From CAVYGN01 sp964413265 (GTDB taxonomy: Bacteria; Spirochaetota; Brevinematia; Brevinematales; JAOACQ01): 52,236 nucleotides of DNA. Each line of letters starts with the position of its first letter. The stretch's first letter is position 1. The notes beneath the pieces are model-generated. The model did not search any database, had not been told where the DNA came from, and saw only the letters and a program-made list of their open reading frames with translations. This document shows, one piece after another, positions 34,411 through 43,269 of the stretch. The translations under genes and the position numbers were made by a program. Location: assembly GCA_964413265.1 (NCBI GenBank), contig CAYPRX010000035.1:1-52236 (forward strand), in the 5' to 3' direction.

Positions 34411-36357
34411 TCATTGGATCCTGATTACCGGTTTAGAAAGGCTGCCAGCGGCATTGATATTAAAATTCACCCTCCCATCACTCTCATGTCCGGCGGTGAA
34501 TATCTGCGTTACATTGGGAAGATCAGCTAAATAAGTTGAAAGTATTGATATTTTTCCATTTATATCGATAGTATTATCGAGAAAAGACAGCGAGCCCGTT
34601 GCCGATGCGTTTATTTCCCTGCTCTCGAAACTTGATTCTTCCAGGAAGAATTTTTTCATCTCATATTTCCCTCTGAGCATTATTGAATCAAAAAATATAT
34701 CATTCATAGGAATGTCGAAAAGAGTCTGAGCGATCCTTTCCTGAAGGAAAAAATCCTTAACTTCACCATTTATTACACTTGCTTCAAATGAGCATGAGGC
34801 CAGGCTTATATCAGACCGGGGAATATCGAAAATCCCCTTGAATGAGATGCTGCCGTAAAGCCTTTTGCCTTCTGTTAAAAAAAGGTCCGAGAAATCCTTG
34901 AGCTTGCATCCGTTTAGAGAAGCTTCTCCAGTAACTGAGTCATGTGAAATTTTAAAAACTGAAAATAAAGTTCCCCTGAAAAATTGTCCCTTCAATTCTT
35001 TGATGGAGATCAGGCCGGGCTGTGCCTCACCTCTTATCCGTACATCTGTAAGAGACAGCTTTTTATATAAAATTTTTTTTATATCAAGGTCCATAATGAT
35101 AGGAAATATCCTGATTTTGCGGCTAAAAGCAATTTCACTCTCAGAGTTGCCCATTTTATTTTCAGCAAATGAATTAATCACTTTTTCGAGATCAATTTCA
35201 TCTATTCTGGCCTGCACTGAGAAACCCCTGGAAAAAATATCGTCACTTTCGATATGCACTAAAGCACTGATGGCAGGAATTAATGCATTTACATCGGCTT
35301 TAAGCGAATTATTTTTCATTGTCAGTTGTCCCTCATCCATTTGTATGAAAAAGTACTTAAAACCGGATATTTTGAAATCACAGCTTAAGATCAAGTCATT
35401 CTTTGAAATCAGGGAGAATTCCCCGCTCAGGCGGCCGACAGCTCCATTCAGGAAATCGCCGGCCTCGATACTTACGGACCTGGCATCGATAACGAGCTTT
35501 TTATCGGGGATTGAATAAAACAGATTTGTTATCAGGGCGCTGCATCCGGACATAGCTGCTGATATGTCATTGACTGTAATGGTCATGGCATTCGGGTCAA
35601 AGAAAAGCTTGAAAGAACTTTCTGATTTGAAATACATATTTTTATAATACAGCTTCATGTCCATGCAGGAACAGCTTAAAAGATTGTTTTTATCGCGGGA
35701 TAAGGAGGTCTCAAGATTATCTATTTTTATGGAACTTACGGTCTTAAAAATTCCATCTATATCTGCCCGCCTGATTTTGAGATTACCGCTTCCAATATTT
35801 CCCCTGAACACTAATTCCAGAAATGGGGATTTTACAGTCAGATAGACCGGCATATGATTGAAAGGCCTGTCAGGATGCAGAGTAAGATAAAAATCATAAC
35901 TGTTATCATTATAAATAATAAGCGAATCTGATATTTCTATCCTTCGTATAGTAAAGCTTAGACTTGAAGGAGCTGATCTTTTTGAAAATACAGAGTAAAG
36001 TTTTTTTATCATATCAATGGAGGTATTAAGACCGCTGATTTTAATATTGTTTATATCAATTTTCTTATAAAATAGGGCAAATGGATTATATAATATGCTT
36101 CCCCTCTGGAAAGAGAGCGTTTTTGAAAACTTCTCGTCTCCGATACCACTTACTGATACACCGCTCACCTCAACACCATGAAGAAGGTCGAATCCGACAT
36201 TATCCGCTTTGATATCGAGAGAATAATAATTATGAAGCTGTGCGGCTACTGCTTCGAAAATAATTTTAGGATTTGAAGTATAAAACCATACAAGGGCAGC
36301 ACCTGCCAGAATTAGAAGTAAAAATACCGAAACCAGTATCCAACTAAAAACTTTCAT
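34411..36357 (-). CDS. AsmA-like protein, membrane anchored
   Basis: 648 residues. N-terminal helix at about residues 5-25 (WILVSVFLLLILAGAALVWFY), then a long beta-rich domain beginning ADNVGFDLLHGVEVSGVSVSG, as in AsmA/TamB relatives, and a C-terminal repeat-like region ending SLSKPVIRIQ. AsmA-like proteins are thought to bridge inner and outer membranes for lipid transport. The ATG overlaps the TAA of the small gene upstream (TAATG), so both are translated together. Confidence 0.75.
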   Translation of the reverse strand: MKVFSWILVSVFLLLILAGAALVWFYTSNPKIIFEAVAAQLHNYYSLDIKADNVGFDLLHGVEVSGVSVSGIGDEKFSKTLSFQRGSILYNPFALFYKKIDINNIKISGLNTSIDMIKKLYSVFSKRSAPSSLSFTIRRIEISDSLIIYNDNSYDFYLTLHPDRPFNHMPVYLTVKSPFLELVFRGNIGSGNLKIRRADIDGIFKTVSSIKIDNLETSLSRDKNNLLSCSCMDMKLYYKNMYFKSESSFKLFFDPNAMTITVNDISAAMSGCSALITNLFYSIPDKKLVIDARSVSIEAGDFLNGAVGRLSGEFSLISKNDLILSCDFKISGFKYFFIQMDEGQLTMKNNSLKADVNALIPAISALVHIESDDIFSRGFSVQARIDEIDLEKVINSFAENKMGNSESEIAFSRKIRIFPIIMDLDIKKILYKKLSLTDVRIRGEAQPGLISIKELKGQFFRGTLFSVFKISHDSVTGEASLNGCKLKDFSDLFLTEGKRLYGSISFKGIFDIPRSDISLASCSFEASVINGEVKDFFLQERIAQTLFDIPMNDIFFDSIMLRGKYEMKKFFLEESSFESREINASATGSLSFLDNTIDINGKISILSTYLADLPNVTQIFTAGHESDGRVNFNINAAGSLSKPVIRIQ

Positions 36358-36587
36358 TAAGGGTTACGGCACTCTTCTCCGTTTTTCAAATAGCGCTGAT
36401 TGTTGAACTTAAACCAGCCATCATAATATCTGCTTATCCATTCAGAAGTAGCTCTCTGCAGCCCGATATCCCTCCCTTCTTTTTCACTTTCCAGCCACTT
36501 ATACTCCAGAATTTCCCGGACTACATCTTGAACTTCTGCTCTAAGATCAAAATACTTCATGTAAAGTATAATAACCTCCCGCCTCAT
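36357..36587 (-). CDS. Small conserved-looking protein of unknown function
   Basis: 76 residues, with an ATG at 36587; an internal ATG at 36560 (67 residues) follows a GGGAGG sequence but with 14 bases of spacing, so the start is undecided. The sequence is helical and charged: RAEVQDVVREILEYKWLESEKEG, then QRATSEWISRYYDGWFKF with aromatic residues. No signal peptide. Translation-coupled to the AsmA-like gene, so a role in the same process is possible. No family recognised. Confidence 0.6.
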   Translation of the reverse strand: MRREVIILYMKYFDLRAEVQDVVREILEYKWLESEKEGRDIGLQRATSEWISRYYDGWFKFNNQRYLKNGEECRNP

Positions 36588-36597
36588 ATCTATTGAA

Positions 36598-37359
36598 TTA
36601 TATCTTTTTAAATTTTACGATCCTTTCAAATGAATCGGTTTTAAGGCTTGCTCCGCCTACGAGGGCACCGTCGATATTCTCCTTAGCCATAAGCATATCG
36701 ATATTTTCAGCTTTTACCGATCCTCCATACTGGATCCTTATGCTATTCGAGAATTCGGCGTCGTAAAGATCTGTTAAAACCTTTCTGATAAATGCATGGA
36801 CTTTATCTGCATCCTCAGGCGTCGCATTCTTACCCGTACCTATGGCCCAGACAGGCTCATAAGCTATAGTCACTTTCATCGCGCTTTCTTTATCAATATT
36901 TTTAAAACCTTCGACAATCTGGTTTCTAACCACATCCTCTGTCTTGCCTTTTTCCCTTTCCTCAAGCAGTTCGCCTACGCAGAGTATAGGCAATAGTCCC
37001 GTCTTAAGTGCAGACGCCACCTTTTTATTGATAAGACTGTCATTTTCACCAAAAACGTGCCGTCTTTCAGAATGCCCGATTATAACATACTGCGCACCGC
37101 AATCAAGAAGCTGGAGAGGTGAGATTTCGCCTGTGAAAGCACCTTCTTTTTCAAAGTACATGTTCTGGGCGCCAATTTTAACATTGCTTCCCCTTAAGGC
37201 TTGAGATATTGGCTGGAGCAGTGTGAAGGGAGCGCATATAAGAATATCCCTGTCTTTGACATCTGATACAATCATCCTGAAATCATTGGAAAATTTGACA
37301 GCCTCACTGCTTGTTTTATACATTTTCCAATTGCCGGCTATAAAGGGTTTACGCAGCAT
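36598..37359 (-). CDS. tpiA: Triosephosphate isomerase
   Basis: 253 residues. GNWKMYKT (Lys active site), VIIGHSERRH (catalytic His), VTIAYEPVWAIGTGKNATPEDA (catalytic Glu) and IRIQYGGSVK / DGALVGGASLK are all present. It interconverts DHAP and glyceraldehyde-3-phosphate in glycolysis. It ends the gap-pgk-tpiA cluster, 27 bases after pgk. Confidence 0.98.
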   Translation of the reverse strand: MLRKPFIAGNWKMYKTSSEAVKFSNDFRMIVSDVKDRDILICAPFTLLQPISQALRGSNVKIGAQNMYFEKEGAFTGEISPLQLLDCGAQYVIIGHSERRHVFGENDSLINKKVASALKTGLLPILCVGELLEEREKGKTEDVVRNQIVEGFKNIDKESAMKVTIAYEPVWAIGTGKNATPEDADKVHAFIRKVLTDLYDAEFSNSIRIQYGGSVKAENIDMLMAKENIDGALVGGASLKTDSFERIVKFKKI

Positions 37360-37386
37360 TACATTCTCCCTTAATCGATCTGGCTC

Positions 37387-38655
37387 CTATTTGTCCTGCA
37401 GGGCAGCTACTCCTGGAAGTATCTTTCCTTCTACCAGTTCAAGGGAAGCACCGCCTCCCGTAGATATATGAGACATTTTATCTGCAACACCAGCCTTATT
37501 GACGGCGGCTACGCAGTCGCCCCCGCCGATCACAGTTGTAGCATTCGGGAGTTTTGCGAGGGTTTCCGCAATTGCCATAGTTCCCTTTGAGAACCTGGGA
37601 AATTCATAAACACCCAGGGGACCGTTCCAGAACACGGTTTTAGCATCTTTAAGAGCTCCCTGAAATTTTTCTACCGTCATCGGTCCGATATCCATACCCA
37701 TCCAGCCTTCGTCTATATTTCCCCTGGCCACATGTTTGGTATCGGCATCAGGAGAGAATTCCTGAGTAACTATATGATCTATGGGCAGATAAATATATAT
37801 ATGGGTTTCATATGCTAACTGAAGAATATCCCGGGCTTTTCCGATCATATCATCTTCAACAAGCGATGTCCCGACAGACAGACCTTTAGCCTTTAAGAAG
37901 GTATAGGCCATTCCACCCCCGACAATAAGTTTATCGACTTTTCCAAGCAGACTTTCAAGAACGCCTATTTTCGAAGATACCTTTGCACCTCCGATAATGG
38001 CAATAAAAGGCTTCTCCGGGTTCTTGATGACTTTTTCATCAAGATACTCCAGCTCTTTCTCCATCAGGAATCCTGCTACTGCTGGAAGAAAATGAGCTAT
38101 TGTTTCTGTCGAGGCATGGGCTCTATGTGCCGTTCCGAAAGCGTCATTAACAAAAATATCGGCGTAACTGGCCAGTTCTTTTGCCATCTTCTCCCTTTCT
38201 GCTGCATCTTTGGATGTCTCCTCCTTATGAAAACGGGTATTTTCCAGCATGAGTACATCGCCATCCTTGAGAGATTCGACTGTTTTCTTTGTATCCGCCC
38301 CTAAAGCATCGGGTGCGAACCTAACCTCTTTCCCGAGAAGTTTGGCGAGGTAGTCTGCCACCGGCTTAAGCATATGCTTGCCTGCCAGATATTTTTTCTC
38401 GTCAAAGTCTTTACCGTCCTTTGAGGCTTTTTCTTTAGCTTTTTCCATATCTTTTTTAGGATCTCCAAGATGCGACATCAATACAAGGCATTCAACATTT
38501 TGAGACAAAATATAATTTATTGTCGGAAGAGCGGCTTTAATACGGGTATCGTCCTGAACAATGCCGTCTTTCATAGGTACATTGAAATCCACTCTCATGA
38601 TAATTCGCTTGCCCTTTAAATCAATATCCTTTACTGTTTTTTTCGATATGCCCAT
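37387..38655 (-). CDS. pgk: Phosphoglycerate kinase
   Basis: 422 residues. IIMRVDFNVPMKDG, LVLMSHLGDPKKD, the hinge area FIAIIGGAKVSSKIGVLESLLGKVDKLIVGGGMAYTFL and NGPLGVYEFPRFSKGT, with GGGDCVAAVNKAGV, mark a standard PGK. Catalyses ATP formation from 1,3-bisphosphoglycerate. GTAGGAGGCTCAAG precedes the ATG. Between gap and pgk lies a 10-bp-stem hairpin (38684-38717). Confidence 0.98.
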   Translation of the reverse strand: MGISKKTVKDIDLKGKRIIMRVDFNVPMKDGIVQDDTRIKAALPTINYILSQNVECLVLMSHLGDPKKDMEKAKEKASKDGKDFDEKKYLAGKHMLKPVADYLAKLLGKEVRFAPDALGADTKKTVESLKDGDVLMLENTRFHKEETSKDAAEREKMAKELASYADIFVNDAFGTAHRAHASTETIAHFLPAVAGFLMEKELEYLDEKVIKNPEKPFIAIIGGAKVSSKIGVLESLLGKVDKLIVGGGMAYTFLKAKGLSVGTSLVEDDMIGKARDILQLAYETHIYIYLPIDHIVTQEFSPDADTKHVARGNIDEGWMGMDIGPMTVEKFQGALKDAKTVFWNGPLGVYEFPRFSKGTMAIAETLAKLPNATTVIGGGDCVAAVNKAGVADKMSHISTGGGASLELVEGKILPGVAALQDK

Positions 38656-38683
38656 CTTGAGCCTCCTACTAACTGAAATAATG

Positions 38684-38717
38684 ACAAAGGGAACGGAGAA
38701 TCCCCCATTCCCTTTGT
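38684..38717 (-). other. Intercistronic hairpin between gap and pgk
   Basis: ACAAAGGGAA (38684-38693) pairs with TTCCCTTTGT (38708-38717) around a 14-base loop. There is no U-run after it on the minus strand and the pgk ribosome site follows, so it is more likely to be an RNA processing or stability structure than a terminator. Confidence 0.6.
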
Positions 38718-38721
38718 TTGT

Positions 38722-39783
38722 TTATTTTCCGGACATATACTTCAAAAGGTCTACGACCCTGTTAGAATAGCCCCACTCGTTATCATACCATGAAACTACT
38801 TTGAAGAAACGCTTTTCACCCTTTAAATTGTTCTGAAGTGTGGCCAGTGAATCATAAATCGAAGACCTGCTGTCATGTATAAAGTCACTTGATACCACTT
38901 CTTCATTGCAGTACCCCAGGTATCCTTTAAGGTAAGATGTTGAGGCTTTTTTCATCAAGCTGTCTATTTCCTCGATCGATGTATCTTTAACAGATCTGAA
39001 TGTAAGATCCACTACTGAAACATCGGATACGGGAATCCTGAAAGACATACCAGTAAGCTTGCCTTTGGTAGCCGGTAAAACTTCACCTACAGCCTTGGCT
39101 GCCCCTGTTGTGGACGGAATAACATTTATAGCTGCTGCCCTGCCGCCTCTCCAGTCTTTCTTGGAAGGACCGTCGACGGTTTTCTGGGTAGCTGTGTAGG
39201 CATGAATTGTCGTCATAAGACCGGTTTCAATACCTATCCCCTCTTTAAGGATGACATATACAATCGGTGCAAGACAGTTTGTCGTGCAGGAAGCGTTTGA
39301 TACTATATGATGTTTAGACGGGTCATATTCGTTTTCATTGACCCCCATAACTATTGTTTTTATTTCTCCTTTTGCCGGAGCAGAAATAATAACTTTCTTA
39401 GCACCTGCGTCAAGATGCCCTTTTACCTTCTCGTAATCTGTGAATAAACCCGTAGATTCGATGACATACTCAACTCCCAGTTCTTTCCATGGAAGTTCGG
39501 ACGGGTTCTTGGTAGCCATAATGCACTTGATCTTGTTTCCGTTGACGATCAGTATGTCATCGGCCTGAGCTTCAGGACTGCTTTTAGCTGTGGATAAATC
39601 GCCATTGAATTTGCCATGGACAGAATCATATTTCAGCTGATAAGCAAAATATTTTGCTTCGGTTGTTATATCAACAACTGCAACTACTTCGAATTTTGAG
39701 CCAAGTAAATTCTGCTCGACCAGAGCATTGAATACCAGTCTTCCAATTCGGCCAAATCCATTAATACCAACTCTGACTGCCAT
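38722..39783 (-). CDS. gap: Glyceraldehyde-3-phosphate dehydrogenase, type I
   Basis: 353 residues. RVGINGFGRIGRLVFNALVE is the NAD-binding start; SNASCTTNCLAPIVY holds the catalytic Cys; WRGGRAAAINVIPSTTGAAKAVGEVLP and FFKVVSWYDNEWGYSNRVVDLL are typical. It is somewhat longer than usual (~335) because of an insertion in the N-terminal third (SAKSSPEAQADDIL region). First gene of gap-pgk-tpiA; GAGGAGG precedes the ATG. Confidence 0.98.
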   Translation of the reverse strand: MAVRVGINGFGRIGRLVFNALVEQNLLGSKFEVVAVVDITTEAKYFAYQLKYDSVHGKFNGDLSTAKSSPEAQADDILIVNGNKIKCIMATKNPSELPWKELGVEYVIESTGLFTDYEKVKGHLDAGAKKVIISAPAKGEIKTIVMGVNENEYDPSKHHIVSNASCTTNCLAPIVYVILKEGIGIETGLMTTIHAYTATQKTVDGPSKKDWRGGRAAAINVIPSTTGAAKAVGEVLPATKGKLTGMSFRIPVSDVSVVDLTFRSVKDTSIEEIDSLMKKASTSYLKGYLGYCNEEVVSSDFIHDSRSSIYDSLATLQNNLKGEKRFFKVVSWYDNEWGYSNRVVDLLKYMSGK

Positions 39784-39843
39784 TTTCTCCTCCTCTCTTA
39801 TTTTTGCAGTTGAAAGATATTTTAATGGATAATTTCCATAAAA

Positions 39844-41232
39844 TCAAATCCGGCCGTATATATCTTCGAACCTTTCAATATCATCCTCGCCCACATAATC
39901 GCCGTTCTGAACCTCGATTATTTCCAGGACTGTCTTTCCCGGGTTGGATAACCTGTGAAGTGTTGAAACAGGTACATAAGCACTTTCATTTTTGCTAATT
40001 ATGAAATCTCTGTCAGCTATCCTTACCCCTGCCATTCCAGAAACGACTATCCAGTGTTCGCTTCTATGGTTATGGCGCTGAAGGGAGATGCTTGCACCAG
40101 GAAGAACGGAGATTTTTTTTATTTTGTAATGCGGGGATTCTTCCAGAACTGTATAACTTCCCCATGGCCGGTATGATGTAATATGTTCATCAATCTCTTT
40201 CCGTCCTTTCTCCTTGAGAAGGGCGACCATATCTTTTACGAGCTGGGTCTTGTTTCTGTCGCTGACAAGAATGGCATCCGGTGTTTCTATAACAGCGAGA
40301 TTTGATACTCCGATAAGGGCAGTAAGTTTTTTATTGCTGATAACCAGACTGTCTTTTACATCTATCATCTCCACATCTCCCTCAACGGCATTTCTGCCGC
40401 CGTTTTTCGGGAGATTTTCATAGATAGAATTCCATGAGCCAATATCGCTCCACTCGACAGACATTCTGGAGCAGAGAATATCTGCTGATTTTTCCATGAC
40501 CGCGTAGTCAATTGAGATTGCTTTGATATCAGGGTAATTATTAAGCATGCTTTGCATTGTCTGATTCATAATACATTTATAAAGTTCAGGGGCGTGTTTT
40601 TCAAATGATCTGAGTATTATCCTTATTGAAAACATAAACATTCCGGAATTCCAAAGATAATTTTCCGATAAAAGGTACTGCTTAGCTGTATGTTCATCCG
40701 GTTTTTCAACGAACCCGCTGATTTTACAGACATCTTCACCGGTACTGGCTCCAAGTTCGATATATCCATAGCCGCAATCCGGAGTAGTTGGTTTAATTCC
40801 AAAAATGACTATATTATCGGAAGCATAAGGTATTGCCCTTTTCACTGTTTCGGAAAAATTCTTCTCGGGCCTGATAATATGGTCGGATGGTGAAAAAAAC
40901 AGTATTTCATCCTCACTGCATTTCTCTTTTTCAATAAAGTATTTAACGCATAGGGCGATTGCTGGCGCAGTATTTCTTCCGGTCGGTTCAATTATCAGAT
41001 TGCCATAATCCCGGCCAAAAATTTCCGATAACTGCCCTTTTACTGTCAATTTATATTCATCTCCAGCGACCGCGTATATATCGGAGGGTTTTCCAATTGT
41101 AAGCAGTCGTCTTGCTGTCGATTGAAGAAAGCTGTATTCATCAAAAATGGACAGAAACTGCTTTGGACGGTTTTTCCTGGATAATGGCCATAGTCGTGTC
41201 CCGGAACCACCAGCCATGATAATAGATTTCAT
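39844..41232 (-). CDS. manC: Mannose-1-phosphate guanylyltransferase (type II PMI/GMP, ManC-like)
   Basis: 462 residues. N-terminal pyrophosphorylase: MAGGSGTRLWPLSRKNRPKQFLSIF, FFSPSDHIIRPE and WNSGMFMFSI. C-terminal cupin isomerase-like domain from about residue 355: YRPWGSYTVLEESPHYKIKKISVLPGASISLQRHNHRSEHWIVVSG. The enzyme makes GDP-mannose, and the cupin domain may be phosphomannose isomerase. Its own promoter is likely (41273-41301). GDP-mannose may feed surface glycans. Confidence 0.94.
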   Translation of the reverse strand: MKSIIMAGGSGTRLWPLSRKNRPKQFLSIFDEYSFLQSTARRLLTIGKPSDIYAVAGDEYKLTVKGQLSEIFGRDYGNLIIEPTGRNTAPAIALCVKYFIEKEKCSEDEILFFSPSDHIIRPEKNFSETVKRAIPYASDNIVIFGIKPTTPDCGYGYIELGASTGEDVCKISGFVEKPDEHTAKQYLLSENYLWNSGMFMFSIRIILRSFEKHAPELYKCIMNQTMQSMLNNYPDIKAISIDYAVMEKSADILCSRMSVEWSDIGSWNSIYENLPKNGGRNAVEGDVEMIDVKDSLVISNKKLTALIGVSNLAVIETPDAILVSDRNKTQLVKDMVALLKEKGRKEIDEHITSYRPWGSYTVLEESPHYKIKKISVLPGASISLQRHNHRSEHWIVVSGMAGVRIADRDFIISKNESAYVPVSTLHRLSNPGKTVLEIIEVQNGDYVGEDDIERFEDIYGRI

Positions 41233-41272
41233 TAAGGCCTCTTATTGTCTGAATTAAAAAATATCAGGTGAT

Positions 41273-41301
41273 ATAATAACAAAAATGACAGATTTTATCA
41301 A
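41273..41301 (-). promoter_or_regulatory. Possible promoter of manC
   Basis: TTGATA (41296-41301) and TATTAT (41273-41278) on the minus strand, 17-base spacer, about 40 bases before the ATG. Confidence 0.4.
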
Positions 41302-41332
41302 TTATGAGAATGACTTAATTATATTACCTGTT

Positions 41333-42991
41333 CTATCCTATCATTTCCAGATTGGATGATCCGGGAGAAACCATAGGAAGAGCAAAGATAGTTTCCGGGA
41401 CAGGCACATTAACCAGGTATGGGGATGAGCATTCAAGAGCAAAGGTCAATGCTTTTAAAGGATCTCTTTCCTCTGACAGATCGAAGGTTTTTATCCCGAA
41501 TGCCTCTCCGATCGCGCAGAAGTCTGGATTTTTTATAAATTTTGATGCAATAAAATGCTTATTGTAAAAAAGTTCCTGCTGCTGCCTCACAAGTCCCAGG
41601 TTACCGTTATTAAATAGAATTAGAGTAACATTAAGGCCATGTTCCGATAAAACTGCGAGTTCCTGGATATTCATCAGTAATGAGCCGTCGCCTGTAAAAC
41701 AAACAATCTTTTTATCCTGATTGACCAGTGCTGCCCCGATCGCTGCAGGCAGACCGAAACCCATAGTTCCGAGACCACCTGATGTAAGAAATGTTCTGGG
41801 TTTTCTGAAGCCGTACCATTTGGCCACCCACATCTGATGCTGGCCCACATCTGTGGTTATTATCGTATTTTCCGGCACAACGGACCTGACCTTAACTATA
41901 ATATTTGCGGGATGGAGAATTTCGGATGTCGAAGGAATTTCTTCAGAATATTTCAGCTTAAGGGAGTCTATCTCGCATTTCCAGGATTTCCTTCCATTGG
42001 CTGGTATGAGCGGTAAAAGTTTTAACAGTATTTTTTTGATATCACCGTTCAGTACGCAGTCAGTTTGTTTATTTTTGCCTATTTCCGAATTATCAATGTC
42101 GATGTGTATGATCTCTGCACCGCGACAGAATTCAGATACTTTCCCGGTGGACCTGTCACTGAACCTTGTGCCGCAGGCAACAATGAGGTCGGCCTTTCCT
42201 GTTGCAATGTTGGCGCTTCTTGAGCCATGCATACCTATCAATCCCAGAAATAAATTATCGGAGCATGGGAATGCCCCCAATCCCATCAATGTAGATATGA
42301 CGGGTATTGAGTTTTTATAGGCAAGATCTTTGAGTGCGGAATCCGCACCTGAATGAATGATCCCTCCGCCGGCTAAAAGCAGGGGTCTTTCGGCATTTTT
42401 GATCTTTAATGCCGCTTTATCGAGTGCGTTATTATTAAAATCGTCATTGTGGAAATCCGGTACTCCTCTTATAAACCCGTCCCATTCGGCCTCTTCGCTC
42501 TGTATATCTCTGGGGATATCTATAAGAACAGGGCCCGGCCTGCCGGATTTACTTGTTATATATGCTTCTGAAACTATAAAAGGAAGGTCTCCGGCAGATC
42601 TTACAAGAAAATTATGTTTTGTAATCGGTATCGAAAGCCCGAACGCATCAACTTCCTGAAAGGCGTCTGTTCCTATGAATTTTGAAGGGACCTGCCCGGT
42701 GAAGGCTACGATTGGGACAGAATCCATTTTTGCGTCTGCGACCGCTGTAAGGAGGTTCGTCACTCCAGGCCCTGATGTAGCGAAACATACCCCTGTTTCC
42801 CCTGTGGAACGGGCTATTCCCTGAGCAATAAAACCGGCCGCCTGTTCATGTCTGGCGAGGATATGTTTAATACTGCTCCCGAATAATGCGTCATAAAGGG
42901 GAAGGTTAGAGCCTCCAGGTATTCCGGAAATTATCTGAACCCCGAGTTTTTCGAGCATTCTTATAATAATATCGGCTCCTCTTAATTTCAT
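41333..42991 (-). CDS. ilvB: Acetolactate synthase, catalytic subunit
   Basis: 552 residues from the ATG at 42991, with AGGAG and good spacing; the longer frame upstream runs through the two terminators and is not coding. MKLRGADIIIRMLEKLG, IPGGSNLPLYDAL, RHEQAAGFIAQGIARSTG (ThDP-activating Glu), GLGTMGFGLPAAIGAAL and GDGSLLMNIQELAVL (ThDP-Mg site) are classical. It makes 2-acetolactate for valine, leucine and isoleucine synthesis. No ilvN (regulatory subunit) gene is adjacent. Expression is probably controlled by the attenuator at 43012-43188. Confidence 0.94.
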   Translation of the reverse strand: MKLRGADIIIRMLEKLGVQIISGIPGGSNLPLYDALFGSSIKHILARHEQAAGFIAQGIARSTGETGVCFATSGPGVTNLLTAVADAKMDSVPIVAFTGQVPSKFIGTDAFQEVDAFGLSIPITKHNFLVRSAGDLPFIVSEAYITSKSGRPGPVLIDIPRDIQSEEAEWDGFIRGVPDFHNDDFNNNALDKAALKIKNAERPLLLAGGGIIHSGADSALKDLAYKNSIPVISTLMGLGAFPCSDNLFLGLIGMHGSRSANIATGKADLIVACGTRFSDRSTGKVSEFCRGAEIIHIDIDNSEIGKNKQTDCVLNGDIKKILLKLLPLIPANGRKSWKCEIDSLKLKYSEEIPSTSEILHPANIIVKVRSVVPENTIITTDVGQHQMWVAKWYGFRKPRTFLTSGGLGTMGFGLPAAIGAALVNQDKKIVCFTGDGSLLMNIQELAVLSEHGLNVTLILFNNGNLGLVRQQQELFYNKHFIASKFIKNPDFCAIGEAFGIKTFDLSEERDPLKALTFALECSSPYLVNVPVPETIFALPMVSPGSSNLEMIG

Positions 42992-43011
42992 ACAGGTCTC
43001 CTGGTAATAAT

Positions 43012-43040
43012 AAAAAAGCCTCCGGTGACCGGCCGGAGGC
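43012..43040 (-). terminator. Second attenuator terminator upstream of ilvB
   Basis: GCCTCCGG (43033-43040, minus reading first arm) pairs with CCGGAGGC (43018-43025) around a 7-base loop, followed by six U (43012-43017). It lies only 21 bases before the ilvB start. Confidence 0.85.
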
Positions 43041-43048
43041 TTATAAAT

Positions 43049-43081
43049 AAAAAAACCCCTGCCGGCTTGCACCGGCAGGGG
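43049..43081 (-). terminator. First attenuator terminator upstream of ilvB
   Basis: A 10-bp stem CCCCTGCCGG / CCGGCAGGGG (43072-43081 and 43056-43065) with a six-base loop and seven U after it (43049-43055). The first arm could instead pair with GCGGGG at 43106-43111 next to the leader stop. Confidence 0.92.
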
Positions 43082-43101
43082 CATAATAAATTAATGCGAT
43101 G

Positions 43102-43188
43102 TTAACCCCGCGGACTAAGCCTGTCGACAGATTCGAGAACTACTACTACATTAAGGAGAAGATTAGAGTTGATAATCAATCTTTTCAT
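43102..43188 (-). CDS. Branched-chain amino acid leader peptide of ilvB attenuator
   Basis: A 28-residue ORF with GGAGG four bases before its ATG and a TAA stop, too short for ordinary gene calling. It begins MKRLII and contains the run LLLNVVVVL; 13 of 28 residues are Leu, Val or Ile. Four of these are consecutive Val codons (GTA GTA GTA GTT). The peptide itself probably has no function: its translation senses charged Leu/Val tRNA. A promoter lies about 20 bases upstream, and two terminators follow before ilvB. Confidence 0.88.
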   Translation of the reverse strand: MKRLIINSNLLLNVVVVLESVDRLSPRG

Positions 43189-43208
43189 GTTTCCTCCAAA
43201 TCAAGAGT

Positions 43209-43237
43209 ATTTTATATCAAAGCGGTGATAAAGTCAA
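43209..43237 (-). promoter_or_regulatory. Promoter of the ilvB leader transcript
   Basis: TTGACT (43232-43237) and TAAAAT (43209-43214) on the minus strand with a 17-base spacer, placing transcription start about 15 bases before the leader ATG. Confidence 0.7.
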
Positions 43238-43269
43238 ATATATCTGAGGGAAGGTCATACCAGTCATTA

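Noticed and set aside
34865..35518. 217-residue plus-strand ORF inside the AsmA-like gene
   Set aside because: Ser/Leu/Ile-rich shadow without ribosome site.
42992..43084. Longer N-terminus of acetolactate synthase starting near 43084
   Set aside because: It would be translated through both attenuator terminators; a Shine-Dalgarno and ATG at 42991 give the family's normal start.
43139..43150. TACTACTAC sequence looking like the htrA operator half-site
   Set aside because: It is the complement of consecutive Val codons in the leader peptide and has no dyad partner.
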